A DNA stretch of 64,000 nucleotides from Paraburkholderia solitsugae (GTDB taxonomy: Bacteria; Pseudomonadota; Gammaproteobacteria; Burkholderiales; Burkholderiaceae). The position numbers and the translations under genes were made by a program. Positions 35,707-44,312 of this stretch are shown here, piece by piece. Positions within the stretch are counted from its first letter, which is position 1. Each line of letters begins with the position of its first letter. The notes under the pieces are model-generated. The model ran no database searches. It saw nothing but the letters and a program-made list of their open reading frames with translations, and was not told where the DNA came from. The stretch is taken from positions 1 through 64,000 of the forward strand of contig NZ_WOEY01000158.1 in assembly GCF_013177695.1 (NCBI RefSeq), read 5' to 3'.

Positions 35707-37317
35707 ATGAACTCGCCCAATACGCCCCGCTCGCCCGCCCTCGGCCGCATTCTCGCGACCGTCAGCGTCGGCTTCGTCGTCACGCAACTCGACGTGACCA
35801 TCGTCAACATCGCGCTGCCGAAGATCGGAGCGGACCTGCATGCGAATGTCGCGGGGCTGCAATGGGTCGTCGACGGGTACACGCTCGCGTTCGCCGTGCT
35901 AATGCTCTCGGCGGGCGCGCTCGGCGACCGGCTCGGCACACGGCGGATGTACGCGGCCGGCATCGTGCTGTTCGCGCTCGCGTCGCTCGCCTGCGGATTG
36001 GCGCTCAATGCCACCATGCTGGTCGCGGCGCGCGCGTTGCAAGGCATCGGCGCCGCCGCCATGCTGCCGAACTCGCTGGCGCTGCTCAATCAGTCATACG
36101 GTCATGATCCGAAGCTCCGGGCGCGTGCAGTCGGGTTGTGGACCGCCGCGGGCGCGATTTCGATCGCGGCCGGACCGGTGGTCGGCGGCGTGCTGATCGC
36201 GGCATTCGGCTGGCGCAGCATCTTTCTCGTCAATCTGCCAATTTGCGTAGCTGGTTTTCTGGCGACGTTGCTCTGGGTGCCACGGCCTGAATCTGTACGG
36301 AAAAGCGCGCAAGGAGCGACCGCGACTACAGCTCCCGCTCCGGCCATGACTGGGACTGGGACGGCGATAAGGACTGGCACTGGTGCGAAGACTGCGGCGT
36401 TGACTGCGACTGAAGCTACAGCTACAGCATCGGCATCTACGCCGGCGTCGGCGTCGGCTAAGACCGAGACCGAAGCAATCCCACGCGGTATCGATCTGAG
36501 CGGTCAGACCCTTGCGATCATCGCGCTCACCGCTTTCGTCGCCGCGGTGATCGAACTGCGGCCGCTCGGGCTAAGCCATCCGCTGGTAGCCGGCGGTTTC
36601 ATACTCGCGCTCATCGCGACGGGCGCCTTTATCGCTGTGGAATCGCGCGTCGCGACACCCATGCTGCCGCTCTCGCTATTCAGCAAGCGCACCTTCAATG
36701 CGGCGGTCCTGTTCGGCATCTGCGTGAATCTGACGTACTACGGCATGGTGTTCGTGCTGAGTCTGTATTTGCAGCGTGTACGCGGCTACACCCCGCTGCA
36801 GGCGGGCCTCGCTTTCCTGCCGTTGACGGGCGGCTTTCTGCTCTCGAACGTGGCGAGCGGCTGGGTGGTCGGGCGCTTCGGCGCCCGTGTGCCGATGATC
36901 GCCGGCGCAATCACCGCGGGGCTCGGCTACAGCCTGCTGCATTTCGTCGATGCGTCTACGCCGCTCGTCGGCTTGCTGCTGCCGTTCCTGCTGATTCCCT
37001 CGGGGATGGGCCTTGCGGTCCCGGCGATGACGACCGCCGTGCTGGCCTCGGTCGAAGCGAAGCGCGCGGGCACTGCGTCCGCCGTGCTGAATACCGCCCG
37101 GCAGGCAGGCGGCGCGGTGGGTGTAGCCGCCTTCGGCGCGTTGGCGAGCGGCGCAGCCGCCACGCAGATCGTCTCAGGGATGCAGGCCGCGACGGCCATC
37201 TCGGTCGCGCTGCTGGTGCTCGGTGGGGTAATGGGCTGCCTCGTGCATCCGGAGCCGCACGCGGCGGCCTCGAAACCCTACAAGACTGGCTCTGGGCAAG
37301 TTGGTGAACCGCGTTGA
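35707..37317 (+). CDS. MFS drug-efflux transporter, DHA2 type
   Basis: A 536-residue transporter of the 14-helix DHA2 family. The ATG at 35707 gives the natural start MNSPNTPRSPALGR; the frame is open further upstream but that part includes adapter-like sequence. TM1 motif QLDVTIVNIALP, motif A-like GALGDRLGTRR between TM2 and TM3, and motif C-like GPVVGGVL in TM5 are present. Between TM6 and TM7 the cytoplasmic loop carries about 65 residues of Thr/Ala/Ser-rich low-complexity sequence absent from typical members. Likely exports drugs or other small hydrophobic compounds by proton antiport. No adjacent regulator. The upstream sequence is doubtful, so its promoter cannot be judged. Confidence 0.9.
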   Translation: MNSPNTPRSPALGRILATVSVGFVVTQLDVTIVNIALPKIGADLHANVAGLQWVVDGYTLAFAVLMLSAGALGDRLGTRRMYAAGIVLFALASLACGLALNATMLVAARALQGIGAAAMLPNSLALLNQSYGHDPKLRARAVGLWTAAGAISIAAGPVVGGVLIAAFGWRSIFLVNLPICVAGFLATLLWVPRPESVRKSAQGATATTAPAPAMTGTGTAIRTGTGAKTAALTATEATATASASTPASASAKTETEAIPRGIDLSGQTLAIIALTAFVAAVIELRPLGLSHPLVAGGFILALIATGAFIAVESRVATPMLPLSLFSKRTFNAAVLFGICVNLTYYGMVFVLSLYLQRVRGYTPLQAGLAFLPLTGGFLLSNVASGWVVGRFGARVPMIAGAITAGLGYSLLHFVDASTPLVGLLLPFLLIPSGMGLAVPAMTTAVLASVEAKRAGTASAVLNTARQAGGAVGVAAFGALASGAAATQIVSGMQAATAISVALLVLGGVMGCLVHPEPHAAASKPYKTGSGQVGEPR

Positions 37318-37446
37318 GTGTCTCATCGCTTTGCCCGGCGCGAGCCGGCGAATTGGCAAATCGATGAATCGGCAAACCCGCAAACTGGCGAGTCGGCGAG
37401 TCGGCGCTAGCAGCGCACGATACAACACGCACTGCCGCCGCACGGC
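37318..37446. repeat. Short degenerate direct repeats between convergent genes
   Basis: The stretch holds several near-copies of a short unit (GGCGAATTGGCAAAT, GAATCGGCAAACC, GGCGAGTCGGCGAGTCGGC) between the MFS gene and the convergent small gene. No clear terminator hairpin was identified. Confidence 0.4.
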
Positions 37447-37719
37447 TTACAGCGGCGCTTCCTGAATCGTGCCGGTGTCGATCGCGCGCTCGATCAGCCC
37501 TTCGCTCTGCGCCTTTGTGATCGCGTCGGCAATCAGCTTTTCCGGCTGTTCGATTTCGGCCTTGATCGTGCCGATAAGACCGGATGCATCCAGAACCACC
37601 AATGTTTTCGCTGAATCGGCAAGGCTGATGATGACGCGATGCGGCGTGGGCCCTTCGCCGAGACTTGCGCACAACTGCGTAACCTTGCCACCAATGGTTT
37701 GCTCAAAACTTTGAATCAT
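37447..37719 (-). CDS. Hypothetical protein, 90 aa
   Basis: Starts at the ATG 37719 (MIQSFEQTIGG) with GGGAG 7 nt upstream; a longer frame to 37740 is less likely. Soluble, mixed alpha/beta, no recognised domain. It is the last of a run of small minus-strand genes (DoxX, RbsD/FucU, SnoaL-like) with short gaps between them. Confidence 0.6.
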   Translation of the reverse strand: MIQSFEQTIGGKVTQLCASLGEGPTPHRVIISLADSAKTLVVLDASGLIGTIKAEIEQPEKLIADAITKAQSEGLIERAIDTGTIQEAPL

Positions 37720-37783
37720 TGCGTGCTCCCTTGATGACAACCAGAATCAAAAGCGACCCGCACAGGCCACCGCAAGCGCGTGA

Positions 37784-38215
37784 TCAGAGATTCAACCCGC
37801 CGCGTGGCGCACGCGCGCCATCGATACTGATACGGCCCGCTCCGGTCACGAACAACAACAGGAACCCACCGGCGATACCGATGTTCTTCCAGAAGTGGAT
37901 CACCATGTCGCGCTGCAAAGCGGGATCGGTCACGTTCCAGAAATCGTGACCCAGCACAGCGGTTGCCACGGTATAGACGGCCAAGATGAGCGCGAGTGGG
38001 CGGATCTTGAAGCCAACGATCAGCAGCAGACCGCCGAGTGCCTCGACCGCTGTTGCAATCGGTGCGGCGACCTGAACGAACGGCACACCCATCGAATGCA
38101 GATAGCCGACGAAGCCCGCATAGCCCAGCAGTTTCATCACGCCGCCCCACAAAAACAGCACGGCAAGGGCGATACGCGCGATGAGGATAACGCCGGAATC
38201 GACGGGACGCGTCAT
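37784..38215 (-). CDS. DoxX-family membrane protein
   Basis: A 143-residue inner-membrane protein with four hydrophobic segments (about residues 8-28, 45-65, 70-90, 110-128) and the DoxX-type N-terminus ARIALAVLFLWGGVMKL. AGGAG precedes the ATG. DoxX proteins are small quinone- or stress-related membrane proteins whose exact reaction is mostly undefined. The next gene upstream is the RbsD/FucU-type gene, with a broken VOC fragment between. Confidence 0.88.
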   Translation of the reverse strand: MTRPVDSGVILIARIALAVLFLWGGVMKLLGYAGFVGYLHSMGVPFVQVAAPIATAVEALGGLLLIVGFKIRPLALILAVYTVATAVLGHDFWNVTDPALQRDMVIHFWKNIGIAGGFLLLFVTGAGRISIDGARAPRGGLNL

Positions 38216-38424
38216 GAGGGGCTCCTGTAAATGAATAAGCAGCAGACCCGGCCAGGCGGCCGCAGTTCCCCACTTTGCACCTGAGGATAGGTGCGTTGCC
38301 CGCCTTTTCCAAGCACGGGCCGGCGTGAACGGCGCAATTCGCGCCGTATCAAGGGAAGAAAAAAGGTGTCCGAGCGCTCAGCGAGCATCCGATTCTGCGC
38401 GGCATGGCCGGTATCGCGGCCGTG

Positions 38425-38545
38425 CTTATGCGCGAGGACACGTCGCGACCTCGATCAGGTTGCCGTCCGGATCGCGGCAATACACCGAAGTCATCTCGAG
38501 ATGATCGAGACTGTCTATCGAGAAGCTTATGGTTTTCGTCGCCGT
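38425..38545 (-). pseudogene. VOC (glyoxalase-like) protein, C-terminal remnant
   Basis: The minus strand reads SIDSLDHLEMTSVYCRDPDG and then NLIEVATCPR, the last beta-alpha-beta unit of a vicinal-oxygen-chelate protein with its RDPDGNLIE signature. The remaining 80 or more residues upstream are gone, cut off right behind the RbsD/FucU gene. A dead fragment left by deletion. Confidence 0.7.
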
Positions 38546-38554
38546 GGTCAGGGG

Positions 38555-39019
38555 CTATTGCTGCGGCGCATCCGGCGCGAGCAAGACACCCTTTGTAAAA
38601 ACGAAGCAGCCGTAACCACGCTCTTCGCCGGTAGCGATCACGCAATAGGCTTTGCGCGCACGCTCATAGAAAGCGAAACGTTCGACCGAAGCGAACGGCA
38701 CCTCGCGCCCTTCCGCCGCATTGATCTCGATCTGCGCTTCGCGCTGAACGGCCGGAATCGTATTCGGCTCACCCACCACTTCCATCCGCGAGGCAGGGCG
38801 TTCGATGAAGGTATCCAGCGGCATCACCGAAAGAATCGCGCGAATGGCACGTGATGCGTTCACGCCATCGAGGCGAAGCAGCTTGCCCAACACCGTCTCC
38901 TGCGCGACGGACGCGCCCGGGAAGTTGGCGTCGCAAATCACCAGTTCGTCGCCATGTCCCATCGAGCGTAGCGCGTGCAGCACATCGGCATTTAGCAGCG
39001 GGTCCAGATTCTTCAGCAC
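38555..39019 (-). CDS. RbsD/FucU-family sugar mutarotase
   Basis: A 154-residue protein of the RbsD/FucU family, which interconverts anomers of ribose or fucose. It begins MLKNLDPLLNADVLHALRSM and shows the family signature GHGDELVICDANFPG with the catalytic His and Asp. The start is a GTG at 39019 with AAGGAG well placed. Length and sequence look closer to FucU than RbsD. No fucose or ribose transport genes are adjacent, so the substrate is not settled. The start overlaps by a few bases with the end of the preceding membrane-protein gene. Confidence 0.87.
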   Translation of the reverse strand: MLKNLDPLLNADVLHALRSMGHGDELVICDANFPGASVAQETVLGKLLRLDGVNASRAIRAILSVMPLDTFIERPASRMEVVGEPNTIPAVQREAQIEINAAEGREVPFASVERFAFYERARKAYCVIATGEERGYGCFVFTKGVLLAPDAPQQ

Positions 39020-39402
39020 GGTGTCTCCTTGAGGTCCGATTGGCGGCTAGCCGCCCGGGTTCGAACGGTTTGTCCTTGTAGTGTGTCGCGATCGATTGTA
39101 GCAAGACCATGGCGCGCAGTCCCTTGCCGGCGGCTCGTCATCAACCCGCTTTTTTGCGCGATGCGGCAAGCGCCATTCTGGCGACATTGCCACCGCAGCC
39201 ATCCGACCAACGCGAGCAGCACGAGACCCGCGCCACCCAATACCGGCTCGCGCCAGGCCAGCAACGCGGTGAAGGTGAACGCGCGCGTGCCGGCCAGCAG
39301 AGCGAAGCCGGCGATCGCGCTGGAGAGCGCCTCGACGGCGTCCGCCAGGCGCGCGACCGTGAGGACAGTACCAGGACCTGTAGCGGCAACGGACTCGTGC
39401 AT
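39013..39402 (-). CDS. Small hypothetical membrane protein
   Basis: 129 residues from the ATG at 39402 (MHESVAATGPG), preceded by GGAG. Two hydrophobic segments are likely at about 25-45 and 52-72, and the C-terminal half is basic and hydrophilic. Its stop overlaps the start of the RbsD/FucU gene by 7 nt, which suggests translational coupling. No family recognised. The C-terminal half may be less conserved than the membrane part. Confidence 0.5.
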   Translation of the reverse strand: MHESVAATGPGTVLTVARLADAVEALSSAIAGFALLAGTRAFTFTALLAWREPVLGGAGLVLLALVGWLRWQCRQNGACRIAQKSGLMTSRRQGTARHGLATIDRDTLQGQTVRTRAASRQSDLKETPC

Positions 39403-39431
39403 GATTGTCTCCGTGAAAAAGTTGCGAGTGG

Positions 39432-39800
39432 TCAGCCGGCCGCAGGCACCTGGTCGAGGAAGCCGGTCACCGCCTGCAGGCGCCCATGCGCGTCGAGCAC
39501 GCCGAAGTCGGAGCCCTTGACGATTGCCACGCCGGCCGGCGTGGTGAGTGCCCACGAGAAGCGCAGGCGGTTCGCGAAGCCATCGACCTCCGTCGTGCGG
39601 TGAAACGTGTGATGCGGAAAGCGTTCATGCACGGCACGGATCATCGCGTCGATACCGTCATGACCCGCGCCTGCCAGCAGCGGATCGCGATAGTCGGCAT
39701 CGGCGGCCCACGTCGCGGCGATCAGTTCGCGGCGGCGCGGTGCATCGGTTTCATTCCATGCGTCGAAATAACGGTCGATCAGATCGGTATGCGTATTCAT
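39432..39800 (-). CDS. SnoaL/NTF2-like protein
   Basis: 122 residues from the ATG at 39800 (MNTHTDLIDRYFDAWNETD), with AAGGAG 9 nt upstream. The opening helix, the paired aromatic residues and the C-terminal strand TGFLDQVP fit the SnoaL-like, NTF2-fold family of small cone-shaped proteins. Such proteins can be isomerases or binding proteins; no catalytic assignment is possible here. First gene of the minus-strand run reaching down to 37447. Confidence 0.82.
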   Translation of the reverse strand: MNTHTDLIDRYFDAWNETDAPRRRELIAATWAADADYRDPLLAGAGHDGIDAMIRAVHERFPHHTFHRTTEVDGFANRLRFSWALTTPAGVAIVKGSDFGVLDAHGRLQAVTGFLDQVPAAG

Positions 39801-40159
39801 CTCAGACTCCTTGATTGGCATGACTGAGCACTACGCTCGGCAGACACGTTGTATGCGGCGGGCTCGGAGTGAAGATTGATGGTTCGAGCGCGGCGCGTCG
39901 ATTACGTGGGAGGTAAGCATTCGGATGCGCCACGGTGCAGAACCGTGCCGTGTTGCCCATCGGATTGGCCATTCGGCTGAATCGTCACGGGCCGCGTCAG
40001 CCGCTAACCTCATCGGGACATGGGAGGCCGCGCAGCGTTGACACGCGGCATGTGACGAACTGAACGGGTGCGGACACGAGCCGCTTTTTTAATATGGTTT
40101 TTACACTTGCAAGGCCGTATCCAACAGGATACACTTATCAGCAAATCGGTTCACCGCCT

Positions 40160-40465
40160 GTGTACACGGTCAACCGCACCGAGGAATTCGACAGTTGGCT
40201 TGCCGGCCTCGCAGACTTGAGAGCGAGAGCAAAAATCCTGGTGCGGGTCCGGCGTGCGGAGCGAGGTCATTTCGGCGACGTAAAGCCGCTGGAAGACGGT
40301 GTGTCCGAGATGCGCATCGATTGCGGTCCCGGCTATCGGGTCTACTTCGCGCGCGAAGGGCGCCTGGTGTACCTGCTGCTCTGCGGTGGCGATAAGTCCA
40401 CGCAGCCGGTCGACATCAAGCATGCCAAATCAATGTGGGCAGCAATCAGAAAGGAACTGTCATGA
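40160..40465 (+). CDS. RelE/ParE-superfamily addiction-module toxin
   Basis: About 101 residues from the GTG at 40160 (VYTVNRTEEFDSWLAGL); an ATG at 40094 would add 22 residues not typical for the family. The core LEDGVSEMRIDCGPGYRVYF and the closing LLLCGGDKSTQ followed by DIKHA match the RelE-type killer-protein group. These toxins cleave mRNA on the ribosome, or in the ParE branch poison gyrase; the strand RVYF pattern favours the RelE/HigB side. The stop overlaps the antitoxin ATG by an ATGA junction. Toxin-first order is typical of this subgroup. Confidence 0.87.
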   Translation: MYTVNRTEEFDSWLAGLADLRARAKILVRVRRAERGHFGDVKPLEDGVSEMRIDCGPGYRVYFAREGRLVYLLLCGGDKSTQPVDIKHAKSMWAAIRKELS

Positions 40466-40764
40466 GCAAAGTCAAAACCGCACGGTTCGACGCATCGCAC
40501 TACCTCGATAGCGAGGCGATGATCGCTGAATATCTCAACGCAGCGCTGGAAGAAGGCGACGCCGACCTCCTCCTCGCCGCGATCGCCGACATCGCAAAAG
40601 CACGCGGCATCGCGAAGGTCGCGGCCGACGCTGGGCTCGGGCGCGAAAGCCTCTATAAAACGCTCGCACCCGGCTCCAAACCGCGCATGGATACGGTGTT
40701 CAAACTGCTGCGCGCGCTGGGCGTCAAACTCAACGCTGTGCCGGAAGGTGTGGCGCCGGCCTGA
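40462..40764 (+). CDS. Addiction-module antitoxin (HigA-like)
   Basis: A 100-residue antitoxin beginning MSKVKTARFDASHYL, overlapping the toxin stop codon by 4 nt. The N-terminal part (LDSEAMIAEYLNAAL) probably contacts the toxin, and residues about 48-90 form a helix-turn-helix (AKVAADAGLGRESLYKTL) for autoregulation. The combination is typical of the putative addiction-module antidote family. No independent ribosome binding site is needed because of coupling. Confidence 0.88.
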   Translation: MSKVKTARFDASHYLDSEAMIAEYLNAALEEGDADLLLAAIADIAKARGIAKVAADAGLGRESLYKTLAPGSKPRMDTVFKLLRALGVKLNAVPEGVAPA

Positions 40765-40867
40765 TTCGCGCTTGTTGTGTTGTCGCCTGGTGCGACACCC
40801 TGAATGTGCTGCGTATTCGCGGGTGCTCCTACGCTTTCTCGGGTGTTTCTGGGTATTCCCGGGTATT

Positions 40868-40888
40868 CCATTACCTGTCAGGTAATGG
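40868..40888. promoter_or_regulatory. Palindromic operator upstream of the XRE regulator
   Basis: CCATTACCT and AGGTAATGG are perfect inverted repeats around GTC, 32 bp before the ATG of the regulator gene. The place and symmetry fit an autoregulatory operator. Four degenerate CGGGT-TTCC units lie just upstream (40820-40868). Confidence 0.6.
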
Positions 40889-40920
40889 ATCGCTAACGCG
40901 CTTTGGCTATCATCGGCAGC

Positions 40921-41799
40921 ATGAACACACTCTCTCTTGCGCAAACCATCCCGTCGAATGTGCCGACGGCAAGCCGCACGGTCGGCGATCTGCTGCGCGA
41001 ATGGCGGCAACGGCGAAGAATGAGCCAGTTGCTGCTTGCCGCTGAAGCCGATATTTCAACGCGCCACCTGAGCTTCGTCGAATCAGGCCGCGCGGTGCCC
41101 AGCCGGGAAATGGTCATGCACCTCGCCGAGCGACTCGAGGTGCCGTTGCGCGCGCGCAATGCGCTGCTGGTCGCGGCAGGTTATGCGCCGCTGTTCCGCG
41201 AACGTCCTTTGACAGACCCACAGTTGGCCGCCGCACGCGAGGCAGTCGAGTTAGTACTTAAAGGTCACGAGCCGTATCCGGCACTCGCGATCGACCGTCA
41301 CTGGACCATTGTGGCCGCAAACAATGCGCTTACGCCGCTGCTTGCAGGCGCAAGTCCGGAACTGCTGAAACCGCCAGTCAATGCGATGCGACTGAGTTTG
41401 CATCCGGAAGGCATCGCAGCGTCGATCGTCAATTGGCACGCCTGGCGTGCGCACGCGCTGTCCCGACTCCAGCGGCAAATCGACGTGAGCGGTGACGACA
41501 CGTTGAGCGCACTGCGCGACGAGCTAGCCGCATATCCCGCTCCGCCCGGTGTAGAAGCGGCCGACCACGACGACGCTGCAAGTAACCAGATCGCCGTACC
41601 GCTGCGGCTGCGCACGCCGATCGGCGTGCTGTCATTCTTCAGCACGACCACGGTATTCGGCACACCGGTGGATGTGACACTATCGGAACTTGCCATTGAA
41701 GCGTTCTTTCCCGCCGATCAGCAAACCGCCGCCGCATTGCGCGAGTTTGCCGAAAGCCAACGCGCCGAAGGCCATGCGGCTGAAGCCGTGAAGCCATAG
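40921..41799 (+). CDS. XRE-family regulator with MmyB-like ligand domain
   Basis: 292 residues from the ATG at 40921 (MNTLSLAQTIPSN). Residues about 25-80 form an XRE helix-turn-helix (LLREWRQRRRMSQLLLAAEA, then HLSFVESGRAVPSREMV). The rest is an MmyB-type PAS-like domain (YPALAIDRHWTIVAANNALT) that is thought to bind a fatty-acid-like or other small ligand. Such regulators often control an adjacent oxidoreductase gene, but none is present; the next gene is a GNAT acetyltransferase. The perfect palindrome just upstream is the likely binding site. Confidence 0.88.
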   Translation: MNTLSLAQTIPSNVPTASRTVGDLLREWRQRRRMSQLLLAAEADISTRHLSFVESGRAVPSREMVMHLAERLEVPLRARNALLVAAGYAPLFRERPLTDPQLAAAREAVELVLKGHEPYPALAIDRHWTIVAANNALTPLLAGASPELLKPPVNAMRLSLHPEGIAASIVNWHAWRAHALSRLQRQIDVSGDDTLSALRDELAAYPAPPGVEAADHDDAASNQIAVPLRLRTPIGVLSFFSTTTVFGTPVDVTLSELAIEAFFPADQQTAAALREFAESQRAEGHAAEAVKP

Positions 41800-41881
41800 C
41801 GGGGCCGCAGAATCCCGGGCAGCATCGAACGCTGAGTTGTTACCGCTTGCAGCGCCATTCAAACCACACGGAGAGACGCAC

Positions 41882-42412
41882 TTGATCAACAGCGCCCTAC
41901 TGGTCCGCCAACTCGGACCGGCTGACCGCGACGCCTACTTCCAGCTTCGCCTGCGTGGACTGAAGGCGCATCCGGAGTCGTTCGGTCAAAGCTACGAGGA
42001 AGCGGTCGCCAAGGGCGCGGCGCGACATGATGCGATGTTGCAAGGTGCGCGCGCAGCCGAAGGCGACTTTTTGCTCGGTGCTTACGCATCGGACAACGCC
42101 CCGTTGATCGGCGTGGTCGGGCTGGTGCGCAACCAGCGCGACAAGGAACGGCACAAGGCCTCCGTCGTCGGTATGTATGTCGCACCGGAAGCTGCGGGCC
42201 GCGGAGTCGGGCGCGCCTTGCTCAACGAGTTGCTGGCGCGGGCGGCACAGATAGAAGGCTTACGGCAAATCCAGTTGATGGTGAGTAGCCGGAACGAGGC
42301 GGCACGCAGACTCTACGAGTCGCTTGGCTTCCGCAAATATGGTTGCGAAGTCGACGCGTTGAACGTCGGTGGCGTGTTTCACGATGCCGATCTGATGGTG
42401 CACTTCATGTAA
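41882..42412 (+). CDS. GNAT-family N-acetyltransferase
   Basis: About 176 residues. The preferred start is the TTG at 41882 after GGAGAGA; another TTG at 41837 is possible. The acetyl-CoA binding motif A is clear: GMYVAPEAAGRGVGRALLNE (R/Q-x-x-G-x-G/A form), followed by motif B with SSRNEAARRLYESLGF. The acetylated substrate is unknown. It lies 83 bp after the XRE regulator in the same direction and may share its transcript. Confidence 0.88.
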   Translation: MINSALLVRQLGPADRDAYFQLRLRGLKAHPESFGQSYEEAVAKGAARHDAMLQGARAAEGDFLLGAYASDNAPLIGVVGLVRNQRDKERHKASVVGMYVAPEAAGRGVGRALLNELLARAAQIEGLRQIQLMVSSRNEAARRLYESLGFRKYGCEVDALNVGGVFHDADLMVHFM

Positions 42413-43137
42413 CAGCTATCGGGTACCGATCCTGCTCTCGGGGTGCCCGGCCGCCCATGGGGTGTGACGTCGGTGCCTATTTCAGCGGCATCATGTCAGG
42501 CAGCTTGTACGGCTGGCTGCGGGTGGTCGCCATCTTCGCCGGCAACGTACCTGGCACGCGCCTGCGCCCGGGCGCTCGGAATCGAAGTCGAACGGATCCG
42601 CGCAAACGGTTGCCAGAAGTTACAAATGAGGCCTCGCTTGTAACCGGGGTCGCATCAACCTGTTACACCTCTGATTTGCCCCCACAGTCGCGCCAACGAA
42701 CGGTATTTATTACTTTTAATTGGCTTCGCTTTCTATTTCCTTTCCGATTCCGTCCTGAATTTCCGGTCCCCGACCGGATGTACGCCAATACTCAGACAAA
42801 TGACCTAGGTACCCGCCGTGCAAGGGTTTCCATGGATCAGATAAAATTCCAGAGCCACCAAAAACCCGCAAAGCATGGTCTATTACAGGATCGTGAAAGA
42901 ATTACCGAAATTTGATGTATCTTTTTGAGATATTTTTTTGAGAGGGGATTGATTTCTTGTTTTGCCCTTCATACAATTCGTCCCAAGCTGTTACTAAATG
43001 TAACGCGATGTATCAAGAAGTCGCCATCTGTATCAGGTGGTGACATGTAGCCGGAGGTCAGCGTTTCCGGTGAGGCACAAAAGACATAACGGCAAAAAAA
43101 GCCGACATCGTAATTCGGGGCTTCGGAAACACAGAAA
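42413..43137 (+). other. Long upstream region of flhDC
   Basis: About 725 bp with no supportable gene; it becomes strongly AT-rich after 42,900. It holds the candidate flhDC promoter at 42949-42977, and a leader of about 155 nt follows. Large upstream regions are known for flhDC in other bacteria because many regulators act there. Confidence 0.5.
42949..42977 (+). promoter_or_regulatory. Candidate sigma-70 promoter of flhDC
   Basis: TTGATT (42949-42954) and TACAAT (42972-42977) are spaced by exactly 17 nt. Transcription would start near 42984, leaving about 155 nt of untranslated leader before flhD. Confidence 0.55.
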
Positions 43138-43458
43138 ATGGACCGTAGCAGCGAGACGCTGGATTCAATCCGCGAGATCAACTTGTCTTACATCATGCTC
43201 GCGCAACGTATGTTGCGTGAGGACAAACCGGTCGGCATGTTCCGGCTGGGACTGTCGTCGGAACTGGCTGATTTGCTTGCCGGGCTGTCGCTCGCGCAGA
43301 TCGTCAAGCTGGCCGCTTCCGATCAGCTTTTATGCTTCTTCCGCTTCAACGACCACTCGATGTTGTCGGCGCTGACGCAAACCACGAAGCATGCAGCAGT
43401 TGCACCGACTCACGCGGCGATCCTGCTTGCAGGCCAGCCTGCTGAGCAGTTTGCTTAA
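43138..43458 (+). CDS. flhD: Flagellar master regulator subunit FlhD
   Basis: A 106-residue FlhD. The sequence LDSIREINLSYIMLAQRMLR and the following MFRLGLSSELADLLAGLS are classic FlhD. FlhD forms the FlhD4C2 complex with FlhC, which activates class II flagellar genes. It is followed by flhC after 14 bp. The gene is intact and of typical length for Burkholderia-type FlhD. Confidence 0.95.
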   Translation: MDRSSETLDSIREINLSYIMLAQRMLREDKPVGMFRLGLSSELADLLAGLSLAQIVKLAASDQLLCFFRFNDHSMLSALTQTTKHAAVAPTHAAILLAGQPAEQFA

Positions 43459-43472
43459 TCGAGGTGACCGCG

Positions 43473-44042
43473 ATGCTCAAGCGTAGCCTGACGGAAGACG
43501 CACAAGAAGTATTCCGTGCGATCGCGCTGATTGAACTCGGCGCGCGCATGCAGGTGCTCGAAAGCGAGTTGACGCTTTCGCGCGACCGCATGATCCGCCT
43601 GTACCGCGAGGTCAAAGGCGTATCGCCGCCCAAGGGCATGCTGCCGTTCTCGGCGGACTGGTACATGACGTGGCTGGCGAACATCCACGCGTCGTTGTTC
43701 TACAACACGTACCTGTTCCTGAAGAACGAAGCGCGTTGTTCGCACCTGGATGCGCTGACCAAAGGGTATCGGCTGTATCTGGAACATTGCCAGCACAGCG
43801 ACACCGAACCGGTGCTGGATCTGACGCGTGCATGGACGCTGGTGCGTTTCTTCGACGCCGACATCCTGCAACTGACCAAATGCTGCCGCTGCACGGGCAA
43901 GTTCGTCGCGCACAAGCACGACCTGCAACACAACGTGGTGTGTGGTGCCTGCCAGCCGCCGTCGCGTGCCGGCAAGACCAAGAAGGCCGCCGCCGCTCGC
44001 CAGGAAGCGCTCGAAGCAGCGCAGATCGCGCAAGCCGCCTGA
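43473..44042 (+). CDS. flhC: Flagellar master regulator subunit FlhC
   Basis: About 189 residues from the ATG at 43473, with GAGG about 9 nt upstream; a GTG at 43464 is too close to that site. It shows RAIALIELGARMQVLESEL at the start and the zinc-binding cysteine set CCRC...CGAC near residues 138-161, both diagnostic of FlhC. FlhC gives the complex most of its DNA-binding specificity. The alanine-rich tail (KKAAAARQEALEAAQIAQAA) is common in beta-proteobacterial FlhC. An intrinsic terminator follows at 44102. Confidence 0.95.
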   Translation: MLKRSLTEDAQEVFRAIALIELGARMQVLESELTLSRDRMIRLYREVKGVSPPKGMLPFSADWYMTWLANIHASLFYNTYLFLKNEARCSHLDALTKGYRLYLEHCQHSDTEPVLDLTRAWTLVRFFDADILQLTKCCRCTGKFVAHKHDLQHNVVCGACQPPSRAGKTKKAAAARQEALEAAQIAQAA

Positions 44043-44101
44043 GTCGAATTGAATCGATGAGGGCCGGTCCAGCCTGATTCGAACCGAAGCACCCAGGAAA
44101 T

Positions 44102-44129
44102 AGGTCCGCCATCGCGCGGACCTTTTTTA
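44102..44129 (+). terminator. Intrinsic terminator after flhC
   Basis: AGGTCCGC (44102-44109) pairs with GCGGACCT (44116-44123) around a 6-nt loop, followed directly by a run of T. A good rho-independent terminator 60 bp after the flhC stop. Confidence 0.85.
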
Positions 44130-44312
44130 TGGCTCTCGCCCGGGCACTGGACAGCTTGTACGCGTCTTCGCATGGAACACGGCGGCCGCGAGAATCAGGA
44201 TCGCCATGTTGATCAGCAGCGCAATCACCCGCGAGCTGGTCGTAGCGATGCGCGACATATCGATCGCCGACCTGATGCTGGCCGGATCGTGTGCAGGCCG
44301 CCGCGAGCCGCC

